Below, in pieces: positions 27,882 to 34,809 of a DNA stretch of 64,000 bases. The DNA is from Erythrobacter sp. EC-HK427 (GTDB lineage Bacteria; Pseudomonadota; Alphaproteobacteria; Sphingomonadales; Sphingomonadaceae): the NCBI RefSeq assembly GCF_902498745.1, contig NZ_LR701479.1, forward strand, positions 1,244,292 through 1,308,291, written 5' to 3'. Numbering within the stretch: position 1 is the first letter of the stretch; each line of letters starts with the position of its first letter. Under the pieces are notes generated by a model. It had not been told where the DNA came from, searched no databases, and was given only the letters and a program-made list of their open reading frames with translations. The translations under genes and the position numbers were made by a program.

Positions 27882-28517
27882 CTAGCTGACGTAGTGCGCC
27901 GCGGTCTTCGCCGCCACTTCCTCGGCCGTGACGCCGGGGGCCATTTCGATGAGCCGGAAGGGGCTGTCATGGTCGGGCCGGTGGAAAACGGCGAGATCGG
28001 TGATGATCATGTCGACGACATTGGTGCCCGTCAGCGGCAGAGTGCATTCGGGAATGAATTTGGGATCGCCGTGCTTGCTGGTGTGCTCCATCACCACGAT
28101 GATCTTTTTGACGCCCGCGACCAGATCCATCGCGCCGCCCATGCCCTTCACCATTTTGCCCGGGATCATCCAGTTGGCGATATCGCCGTTCTGCGCCACT
28201 TCCATCGCGCCCAGCACCGTCAGGTCGATATGCCCGCCACGGATCATGCCGAAGCTGGCCGCGCTGTCGAAATAGGCGCTGTGCGGCAGTTCGCTGATCG
28301 TTTGCTTGCCCGCATTGATGAGGTCGGCATCCACTTCGTCCGCGTAGGGGAAGGGGCCAATGCCGAGCATCCCGTTCTCGCTTTGCAGCGTTACCTGCAT
28401 CCCTTCGGGAATATGGTTCGCCACCAGCGTGGGAATGCCGATGCCGAGATTGACGTAGTAGCCGTCTTGCAGTTCCTTGGCGGCGCGGGCGGCCATTTCA
28501 TCGCGGGTCCAGGGCAT
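27882..28517 (-). CDS. scoB: 3-oxoacid CoA-transferase subunit B
   Basis: 211 residues, usual length. With ScoA it moves CoA from succinyl-CoA to acetoacetate or a related 3-oxo acid. The catalytic glutamate is in [22 protein letters not shown] and [12 protein letters not shown] are family motifs. The partner scoA lies 1.2 kb upstream on the same strand, with two unrelated genes between them. Confidence 0.94.
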   Translation of the reverse strand: MPWTRDEMAARAAKELQDGYYVNLGIGIPTLVANHIPEGMQVTLQSENGMLGIGPFPYADEVDADLINAGKQTISELPHSAYFDSAASFGMIRGGHIDLTVLGAMEVAQNGDIANWMIPGKMVKGMGGAMDLVAGVKKIIVVMEHTSKHGDPKFIPECTLPLTGTNVVDMIITDLAVFHRPDHDSPFRLIEMAPGVTAEEVAAKTAAHYVS

Positions 28518-28529
28518 TGCTTTAGTCCT

Positions 28530-29339
28530 TCAGTTGACGGGATTGGGAATGAGAAACCAGCTGGAGCCGAGCATCGGGTCGAGCGCTTCGGCAGCGGCGG
28601 GGTTGCGCAGGAACAGGAACAGATCGTCGAAATCGCTGCGAGTATCGCCCGCCATGGCGATGACGCAGTGGGTTTCGAGCAGGGCGCGGCGGCGGCGCTG
28701 CTTTTGTTCACCGGGAAACCGCATCACGAACAGCGGATCGCGGCGCGAGGGGTCTAGCCCGGTCGCCTCCAGAATATCGCGCACCCGCGCCGCATCGGTC
28801 GGCTCGCGGTCGGTCATCCAGGCTATCGCGATATTGCGCCCGCGCAAGTGGCTGACCACCGCGCGCAATTGCGGATCGGAGAGGCGCGGCGCATCCAAAG
28901 GCATCAGCCCGCCTTCGGGATCGAGATCGATCAGCACGGCGGGAATCCCCGCCTCGCAGCGCGCGCGGGTCGGCTGCACCGCGCTGGGATTGGCGAGCAG
29001 GGCGGAGAAGCTGCCTTCGAGCGATTGGTCTTCGCTCTGCGGCAGCGCCGCCTCGGCAAAGACCCGCAAATCGCCATAGGGGCCGATCGAGGGGACGGGC
29101 AGGGCAGGCGCGGGCAGTTCGCTGGCGGTGATGATGGTGTAGCCCGGCAAATCGCCGATCTCGACATCCTCCACGTCGCGGTCGGTGCCTTCGACCAGCG
29201 CCTGCAAAGTCCGCTCGCCGAACACCGCGTTGGACGCCATCACCCCGCCCGCCGCGAGCGGAATCGCCGCAGCCGCCAGCACGCAGCCTTGCAGCAAGGC
29301 CGCGGTGGTGAGCGCGAGGAGAGAGCGGACGAGCTTCAA
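28530..29339 (-). CDS. HAD-superfamily acid-phosphatase-like lipoprotein
   Basis: 269 residues. The N-terminus ends in LLQGC, a lipobox with Cys19. Segments VLIDLDPEGG, WMTDREPTDAARVRDIL and MAGDTRSDFDDLF line up with motifs I, II and IV of class B/C (lipoprotein e(P4)-type) acid phosphatases. However, motif I normally has DxDET; here it reads DLDPEG, so activity is uncertain. It overlaps the DUF5076 start by ATGA and lies 12 bases before scoB. Confidence 0.75.
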   Translation of the reverse strand: MKLVRSLLALTTAALLQGCVLAAAAIPLAAGGVMASNAVFGERTLQALVEGTDRDVEDVEIGDLPGYTIITASELPAPALPVPSIGPYGDLRVFAEAALPQSEDQSLEGSFSALLANPSAVQPTRARCEAGIPAVLIDLDPEGGLMPLDAPRLSDPQLRAVVSHLRGRNIAIAWMTDREPTDAARVRDILEATGLDPSRRDPLFVMRFPGEQKQRRRRALLETHCVIAMAGDTRSDFDDLFLFLRNPAAAEALDPMLGSSWFLIPNPVN

Positions 29340-29683
29340 TGCGATTTGCCTGCGTCCTGAATTGTCTCAAGCCCGGTCGTATTGCGATCCCGCTCCATAT
29401 CGACACCCTGCCAGATCCGCTCGAGCGCGGCCTCTTCGCTCAATCCATGCGCCTGGGCATAGGCGCGGGAGGCGTGGCGAATGCAATCGACCATCAGCAT
29501 TCCGAACATTTCGGGTTCTTGCAGCACGCCGGGATTGATGATGCAGGTCGCTGGGCCGTTATTTTCCACCCACAGCCGTGCTACTTCTACCGCGTTTTGT
29601 AAAACGTCGATTCCGTCGACATCCAGCGCGCCGGGATACTTCTCTGCCGATGCAACGACTTTGGGTTTGCCTTTACCGAACAT
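29336..29683 (-). CDS. DUF5076-like protein
   Basis: 115 residues, soluble, no signal. The core DVLQNAVEVARLWVENNGPATCIINPGVL and MFGMLMVDCIRHASRAYAQ fits the short DUF5076 family as I remember it, function unknown. It begins at the last base of scoA (1-base overlap) and its stop overlaps the lipoprotein start (ATGA), so it is translated with both CoA-transferase neighbours. Confidence 0.65.
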   Translation of the reverse strand: MFGKGKPKVVASAEKYPGALDVDGIDVLQNAVEVARLWVENNGPATCIINPGVLQEPEMFGMLMVDCIRHASRAYAQAHGLSEEAALERIWQGVDMERDRNTTGLETIQDAGKSH

Positions 29684-30405
29684 TACGCCACCTCGCGTTC
29701 GCGGGTGGTGGTGAATTCGATCTTCTTTTCATACGGCGCACCCACGATCATCCGCTGCACGAAGACGCCGGGCAGGTGGATGCTGTCGGGATCGAGCGCG
29801 CCTGCGGGCACCACTTCCTCGACTTCCACCACGCAGACCTTGCCGCAGGTGGCGGCGGGCTGGTTGAAATTGCGCGCGGTCTTGCGGAACACCAGATTGC
29901 CCGTCTCGTCCGCCTTCCACGCCTTGACGATAGACAGGTCAGCGAAAATGCCGTGTTCGAGGATATAGGCCTCCATCACGCCATCACTATTGGCGAAATC
30001 CTTGCGCTCCTTGCCCTCGGCCACCTGCGTGCCGACACCGGTTCTGGTGTAGAAGCCGGGAATGCCCGCACCGCCCGCGCGCATCCGCTCGGCCAGCGTG
30101 CCTTGCGGACAGAATTCGACTTCCAGCTCGCCCGCCAGATACTGCCGTTCGAACTCCTTGTTCTCGCCAACATAGCTGGAGATCATTTTCGACACCTGCT
30201 TGGTGCGCAAAAGCTTGCCGATGCCTTCATTGTCGATCCCTGCATTGTTGCTGGCGAAGGTGAGGTTCTTCACCCCGCTTGCCTGGATCGCATCGAGCAG
30301 CCGTTCGGGAATGCCGCACAGGCCGAACCCGCCCGAAGCGATGAATAGGCCGTCTTTCAGCAAGCCATCAAGGGCAGAGGCGGCATCGGGATAGAGCTTT
30401 TGCAT
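29683..30405 (-). CDS. scoA: 3-oxoacid CoA-transferase subunit A
   Basis: 240 residues. The CoA-binding loop FIASGGFGLCGIPERL and ASNNAGIDNEGIGKLL are family signatures; FCPQGTLAERMRAGGAGIPGFYT is the conserved core. It is the first gene of the cluster scoA - DUF5076 - lipoprotein - scoB, all linked by overlaps or a 12-base gap. Confidence 0.95.
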   Translation of the reverse strand: MQKLYPDAASALDGLLKDGLFIASGGFGLCGIPERLLDAIQASGVKNLTFASNNAGIDNEGIGKLLRTKQVSKMISSYVGENKEFERQYLAGELEVEFCPQGTLAERMRAGGAGIPGFYTRTGVGTQVAEGKERKDFANSDGVMEAYILEHGIFADLSIVKAWKADETGNLVFRKTARNFNQPAATCGKVCVVEVEEVVPAGALDPDSIHLPGVFVQRMIVGAPYEKKIEFTTTREREVA

Positions 30406-30564
30406 GGGTTACATCCTTCCAGGCGATTGGCGCGGTGATCGCTGCCCGCAGATAATGGCTGCGTTCCCCCCTGTCACCCCAGCCCTGCTTCATGGCCTGT
30501 CACACCGCGTTGCGCGCGCTGCGGTGCAGCAATCGGGCGCAAAAAACAAACGCCGCGACTAAAT

Positions 30565-30583
30565 TGACAGCGATGTCAGTCAA
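30565..30583. promoter_or_regulatory. operator-like palindrome between scoA and the AAA ATPase
   Basis: TGACA-GCGA-TGTCA (30565-30578) is a perfect inverted repeat; a TTGAC/GTCAA pair (30564-30568, 30579-30583) overlaps it. The size fits a TetR- or GntR-type site. The sequence around it (TTGACA, TACTAT) is promoter-like, but the 21-base spacing is too long for a normal sigma-70 promoter. Confidence 0.4.
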
Positions 30584-30599
30584 AATTCCATACTATTAA

Positions 30600-30764
30600 C
30601 TCTTAAAAACAATGTCTAAGATGCTTGTTGCAGTCTGCGCAACCTGCATTGCTCATTTCGCACTTGCGAAATGATCCGGGTCAAAGCATATCTCTCCCTG
30701 CCTTTCAGGCATCCTCTCCCAAAACTTTTCAGGCCCGGCTGGTTCATCCAACCGGGCCTTTTTT
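30600..30764 (+). ncRNA. candidate small RNA with two exposed anti-Shine-Dalgarno motifs
   Basis: No ORF is credible here, yet the region ends in a strong intrinsic terminator 110 bases before the next gene. A perfect 8-bp hairpin CATTTCGC-ACTT-GCGAAATG (30654-30673) is followed by CTCTCCC, a 5-bp hairpin TGCCT-TTC-AGGCA (30699-30711), then CCTCTCCC (30713-30720) and the terminator. Unpaired CUCUCCC motifs beside small hairpins are a hallmark of alphaproteobacterial trans-acting sRNAs that mask ribosome-binding sites. The 5' end is a guess from a TACTAT element at 30591. It might instead be the leader of the ATPase gene with an attenuator. Confidence 0.55.
30731..30764 (+). terminator. intrinsic terminator upstream of the AAA ATPase gene
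   Basis: AGGCCCGG (30731-30738) pairs with CCGGGCCT (30752-30759), with additional TGG/CCA pairing inside the loop, and runs into six T residues (30759-30764). It ends transcription on the plus strand where no protein gene precedes it. Confidence 0.85.
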
Positions 30765-30873
30765 CTTGTCCCGGCCCGGCGGCATTGCCGCGAAGGCCGA
30801 ATGGACATTTGCAATCGCTCCACCCGCCACCTAATTCCTGCCTCACGATTGAACGCGAGAGGAATGGTGCCGC

Positions 30874-33180
30874 ATGGCCAAAGATGACGCATCGGGTCTG
30901 GAAGCCGGAGCAGCAAGGTTGCAGGTCGCCGCCGCGCGGCAGGAGGAATCGGGCCGGGGCGTCGTGCGGATGCCGCGCAGCGCCTTCCAGACGCTGGGAA
31001 TTACCGAAGGTGATCCGGTGGAAATCTCCGGCAAGCGCATGACCGTGGCGCTCGCTCTGCCCGCCTATGACGAGGACGAGGCGCTCGCCGTAATCCGCTT
31101 GGACGGCCTCCAGCGCGGCAATGCCGAAACCGCCTCGGGCGAACACGTCATCGTCCGCCGCGCGCAAAGCAAGCCCGCCACCCGCGTCGTGTTTGCCCCC
31201 GCGCGCAAGGAAATGCGCTTGCAAGGCCCAACCGAGGCGTTGAAGCGCGTCTTTTTCAAGAAGCCCGTGGTCGCGGGCGATCTGGTCGCCACCCACGGCC
31301 AGCAGCCGGTGCAGAACGTGCCGCCCGAAGTGCGGCGGATGTTCAACGCGCCCGCCTATGCGCTTACCCAGATCCGCCTGCAGGTTGTCAGCACCAGCCC
31401 CAAGGGCATTGTGCATATCGACGAGGATACCGAGGTCGAGCTGCGCGCCGAGTTTGAAGAGCCCCGCGATGCGCGCGGTATGATCAATTACGACGATGTC
31501 GGCGGGATGGACGATACCATCAAGGCCTTGCGCGAAATGGTGGAATTGCCGCTGCGCTACCCCGAACTGTTCACGCGGCTCGGCGTCGATCCGCCCAAGG
31601 GCGTGCTGCTGCACGGCCCGCCCGGCACCGGAAAGACGCGGCTGGCGCAGGCGGTGGCGAACGAGAGCGACGCCGAGTTCTTCATTATCAACGGCCCCGA
31701 AATCATGGGCAGCGCCTATGGCGAGAGCGAAAAGCGGCTGCGCGAAGTGTTCGAGGAAGCCGAACGCAGCCAGCCCGCCATCGTCTTTATCGACGAGATC
31801 GATTCGATCACGCCCAAGCGTGACCGCACGCAGGGCGAAGCGGAAAAGCGGCTGGTCGCGCAATTGCTCACGCTGATGGACGGCTTGCAGTCGCGCGCCA
31901 ATGTGGTGGTGATCGCTGCCACCAACCGGCCCGATGCTATTGATGAGGCTTTGCGCCGCCCCGGCCGGTTTGACCGCGAGATCGTGATCGGCGTGCCCGA
32001 CGATAACGGCCGCCGCGAAATCCTCGCCATCCACACCCGCGGAATGCCGCTGGGCGAAGGCGTCGAGCTGATGGAACTGGCGCGCTCCACCCACGGCTTT
32101 GTCGGCGCCGATCTGGCCGCGCTCACCCGCGAAGCGGCGATTGAAGCGGTGCGCCGGATTATGCCCAAGCTCGATCTCGAAGCGCGCGAGATTCCCGCCG
32201 AAGTGCTCGACGAGCTATGCGTCGAGAAGTCCGACTTCCGCGAGGCGCTGAAGCGCGTGCAACCTTCGGCCATGCGCGAAGTCATGGTGCAGGCGCCCAC
32301 CGTCAGTTGGAGCGATCTTGGCGGGCTGGATGACGCGATCGACAAGCTGAAAGAAGGCGTCGAACTGCCGCTGAAGAACCCGCAGGCGTTTGACCGGCTG
32401 GGTATCCGTCCCGCCAAGGGCTTCCTGCTCTACGGCCCGCCCGGCACCGGCAAGACCCTGCTGGCAAAGGCGGTGGCGAAGGAGGCCGAGGCGAACTTCA
32501 TCTCGATGAAATCGTCCGACCTGCTCTCCAAATGGTATGGCGAGAGCGAGCAGCAGATCGCCAAGATGTTCGCCCGCGCGCGCGCCGTGGCCCCCTGCGT
32601 GGTGTTCATTGATGAGATCGATTCGCTCGTCCCCGCACGCGGTTCGGGCGCAAGCGAACCGCAGGTGACGGCGCGCGTGGTCAACACGATTCTGGCTGAA
32701 ATGGACGGGATGGAGGAGCTTTCCTCTATTGTCGTGATCGGCGCGACCAACCGTCCCGCGCTGGTCGATCCCGCGCTGCTGCGGCCCGGCCGGTTTGACG
32801 AGCTCGTCTATGTCGGCCCGCCCGATGCGGCAGGGCGCGAGCATATTCTGAAGATCCACACCAAAAATATGCCGCTGGCCGAGGATGTTGATCTGGCGGC
32901 GATTGCGGCAAAGGCCGAACGTTTTACGGGTGCCGATCTGGAAGACGTGGTGCGCCGCGCCGGTCTCAACGCGATCCGCCGCGCTGACGGCGCGCCTGAT
33001 AGCGTGACCAAGGCCGACTTTGCCGCCGCGGCGGAAGACAGCCGCGCCACGGTCACGCCGCAGATGGAAGTCGAATACAAGAAGATGAAAGGCGAGCTGA
33101 AAAAGCGCGCTGCCGAAGTCCGCCCCATCGGCTTCATCACCGACGGGATGGTGGAAAGCACCCGCGATTCGAAGCATTGA
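30874..33180 (+). CDS. CDC48/p97-type AAA ATPase
   Basis: 768 residues. Layout: N-terminal double-psi-barrel and CDC48 domain 2 (about 1-190), then D1 and D2 AAA modules. Walker A GPPGTGKT occurs at about 248-255 and 521-528; Walker B FIDEIDS follows in each; the D2 second-region residues include SRH-type ATNRP and RPGRFD in both. This is the full archaeal/eukaryotic p97 architecture, found in some bacteria including sphingomonads. p97 proteins unfold substrates in the cytoplasm. The hydrophobic-Tyr C-terminal tail that binds the proteasome is absent, as expected in bacteria without one. It is probably monocistronic. Confidence 0.94.
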   Translation: MAKDDASGLEAGAARLQVAAARQEESGRGVVRMPRSAFQTLGITEGDPVEISGKRMTVALALPAYDEDEALAVIRLDGLQRGNAETASGEHVIVRRAQSKPATRVVFAPARKEMRLQGPTEALKRVFFKKPVVAGDLVATHGQQPVQNVPPEVRRMFNAPAYALTQIRLQVVSTSPKGIVHIDEDTEVELRAEFEEPRDARGMINYDDVGGMDDTIKALREMVELPLRYPELFTRLGVDPPKGVLLHGPPGTGKTRLAQAVANESDAEFFIINGPEIMGSAYGESEKRLREVFEEAERSQPAIVFIDEIDSITPKRDRTQGEAEKRLVAQLLTLMDGLQSRANVVVIAATNRPDAIDEALRRPGRFDREIVIGVPDDNGRREILAIHTRGMPLGEGVELMELARSTHGFVGADLAALTREAAIEAVRRIMPKLDLEAREIPAEVLDELCVEKSDFREALKRVQPSAMREVMVQAPTVSWSDLGGLDDAIDKLKEGVELPLKNPQAFDRLGIRPAKGFLLYGPPGTGKTLLAKAVAKEAEANFISMKSSDLLSKWYGESEQQIAKMFARARAVAPCVVFIDEIDSLVPARGSGASEPQVTARVVNTILAEMDGMEELSSIVVIGATNRPALVDPALLRPGRFDELVYVGPPDAAGREHILKIHTKNMPLAEDVDLAAIAAKAERFTGADLEDVVRRAGLNAIRRADGAPDSVTKADFAAAAEDSRATVTPQMEVEYKKMKGELKKRAAEVRPIGFITDGMVESTRDSKH

Positions 33181-33186
33181 TGGTCA

Positions 33187-33243
33187 TTCCTCCCCGTGCC
33201 GCAGGCATGGGGAGGGGGACCACACGCAGTGTGGTGGAGGGGT
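33187..33243. repeat. CCTCCCC/GGGGAGG palindromic repeat behind the ATPase gene
   Basis: One hairpin pairs CCTCCCCGTGCC with GGCATGGGGAGG; a second pairs CCACAC with GTGTGG. It may act as a terminator for the convergent ATPase and DUF559 genes. A related CCTCCCC hairpin lies at 33647-33676. Confidence 0.65.
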
Positions 33244-33600
33244 CTAGTCCCCCGCTGCTTCACAAATAGCGACCATTGCCTCCGCGACGCGGGACGGGTC
33301 GGCGAGGACTTCGCTCGCGGGAAACCGGATCACCGTAATCCCCTGCTCGAGCAGCCACGCATCGCGTTGGCGATCATGTTCGGGGTTATCGCCCATGTCA
33401 TGCGCTGCGCCATCAATCTCAAAGCCATGCTTTGCCTGCGCGCAGTAGAAATCGAGAACGAATTTCCCCACGGGATGCTGCTTGCGGAATTTGAGTCCGG
33501 TTTTCCGGGCACGCAGTTCGCGCCAGAGCAAGCCTTCGGGAAGCGTCAGCTGCCTCCGCAGTCGCCGTGCCTTCGCATAGTCGTGATCTCTCTTCCGCAA
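33244..33600 (-). CDS. DUF559 endonuclease-domain protein
   Basis: 118 residues. The segments ARRLRRQLTLPEGLLWRELR, LKFRKQHPVGKFVLDFYC, LEIDG-like FEIDGAAHD and ITVIRFPASEVL match DUF559, a very-short-patch-repair-like fold of the restriction-endonuclease superfamily. The D in FVLDFYC and E in FEIDG are the likely metal-binding pair. The biological role is unknown; such genes are usually solitary and located beside repeats, as here (both sides). Confidence 0.88.
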   Translation of the reverse strand: MRKRDHDYAKARRLRRQLTLPEGLLWRELRARKTGLKFRKQHPVGKFVLDFYCAQAKHGFEIDGAAHDMGDNPEHDRQRDAWLLEQGITVIRFPASEVLADPSRVAEAMVAICEAAGD

Positions 33601-33619
33601 CGTTGCACACCCCTCCGTC

Positions 33620-33676
33620 AGTCCTTCGACAGGCTCAGGACTGCCACCTCCCCATTCGCTTTCGCGAACGGGGAGG
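33620..33676. repeat. dispersed repeat (AGTCCTTCGACAGGCTCAGG type plus CCTCCCC hairpin)
   Basis: AGTCC (33620-33624) and GGACT (33638-33642) flank the CTTCGACAGGCTCA core common in sphingomonad intergenic regions; next comes CCTCCCC, GCGAA and GGGGAGG hairpin. It fills the gap between the DUF559 gene and the MscS gene. Confidence 0.55.
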
Positions 33677-33680
33677 AACG

Positions 33681-34769
33681 TTAAGCAGCCCCCCCCACCT
33701 CATCCGCCTTCGGATGCCCGCCGGGCACTTCCAGCCGGTGGCGGATCAGCGCGTCGGGCAGATTTGTTCGCAGCCAGTCGAGCATATGCTCGCGCAAGTC
33801 GCAGCGCAGCGTGAACAGATCGCCGATGGTGGACGAGCTGACCGACAGGCGCACCTGCACGCTTTCGGGGAAGGCTTCGGTCATCAGCGTTTGCACCGTG
33901 CGCCCGTCCCACAGCGGATGCGCGGCGACAAAACGTTCGACTTCGGCACGGATCGGCGCAATGTCGGTGACCGGATCAAGATGCAGGAACACCGGCCCGG
34001 TCAGCTTCTCGTTCCGGCGTGACCAGTTCTCGAAACTTTGCTCCAGCACCTGTGCAGTGGGCACGATGACCGCGCGTTCATCCCAGGTGCGCACGATCAG
34101 ATAGGCCATGTGGATTTCCTCCACCCGCCCCGTATGCCCGTCGATCACCACCAGATCGCCCAGCCGCAGCGGTTCGGTAATCGCGATCTGCATTCCGGCG
34201 ATCAGCGATTTCAACGCAGGCTGCGCCGCCGCGCCAACGGCCAATGCGGCAAGACCGGCAGAAGCAAGCAGCGTCGCGCCGATATTCTTCACCGCCGGAA
34301 TGGTGAAGAGCACCAGCCCAACGGTAATCACGATGATCGCCACGGTCGCGGTGCGCGAGAGGATGGCGATGCGCGTGCGGCGGCTGCGCGTGGCTACCGG
34401 GTCAGCCGAGGCATCCAGGCGGTATTCCAGCACCGCAGTAAAAGCGCGCACGGCCGCATAGGCGATCCAGCCCAGCAGCAGCGGCCGGATCAGCGTGGCC
34501 ACCGGCTCCCACAGCGCTTCCAGCGCGGGGACGGCTTGCGCCGCCAATGTCACCGCGATCGCAATGGCAGACCATTTGATCGGATTGCGGATGCGCTTCA
34601 GGATCAGGTCGTCGGCCTGGTTTTCGGACTGCCGCGCAATCCGCAGCACCACCGCGTAGATGACGCGGAACGCGGCATAGGCGACCAGCACCGCGAGGAT
34701 GAGCGCGATGGCAGCGACGCCCAGCTCTTCCCATTGGATGGCCCAGTTGCGCGGATCGAAACGGTACAT
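33681..34769 (-). CDS. mechanosensitive ion channel family protein (MscS-like)
   Basis: 362 residues. Four hydrophobic segments in the first 180 residues lead into the MscS pore helix (ASAGLAALAVGAAAQPALKSLIAGMQIAIT, about 170-199) and the beta domain (LRLGDLVVIDGHTGRVEEIHMAYLIVRTWD). A cytoplasmic alpha/beta domain follows. Such channels release solutes from the cell on hypo-osmotic shock. A His residue pair and acidic segment near the end have no special meaning. It lies 40 bases downstream of polA on the same strand, so co-transcription is possible. Confidence 0.92.
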   Translation of the reverse strand: MYRFDPRNWAIQWEELGVAAIALILAVLVAYAAFRVIYAVVLRIARQSENQADDLILKRIRNPIKWSAIAIAVTLAAQAVPALEALWEPVATLIRPLLLGWIAYAAVRAFTAVLEYRLDASADPVATRSRRTRIAILSRTATVAIIVITVGLVLFTIPAVKNIGATLLASAGLAALAVGAAAQPALKSLIAGMQIAITEPLRLGDLVVIDGHTGRVEEIHMAYLIVRTWDERAVIVPTAQVLEQSFENWSRRNEKLTGPVFLHLDPVTDIAPIRAEVERFVAAHPLWDGRTVQTLMTEAFPESVQVRLSVSSSTIGDLFTLRCDLREHMLDWLRTNLPDALIRHRLEVPGGHPKADEVGGAA

Positions 34770-34809
34770 CAGGCAAGTCCTCTAACAGGCGGTCGGGCGC
34801 AAGGGGGCA

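Noticed and set aside
30616..32094. 492-codon minus-strand ORF
   Set aside because: Antisense of the CDC48 gene and the candidate sRNA region; His/Arg/Gly-rich shadow.
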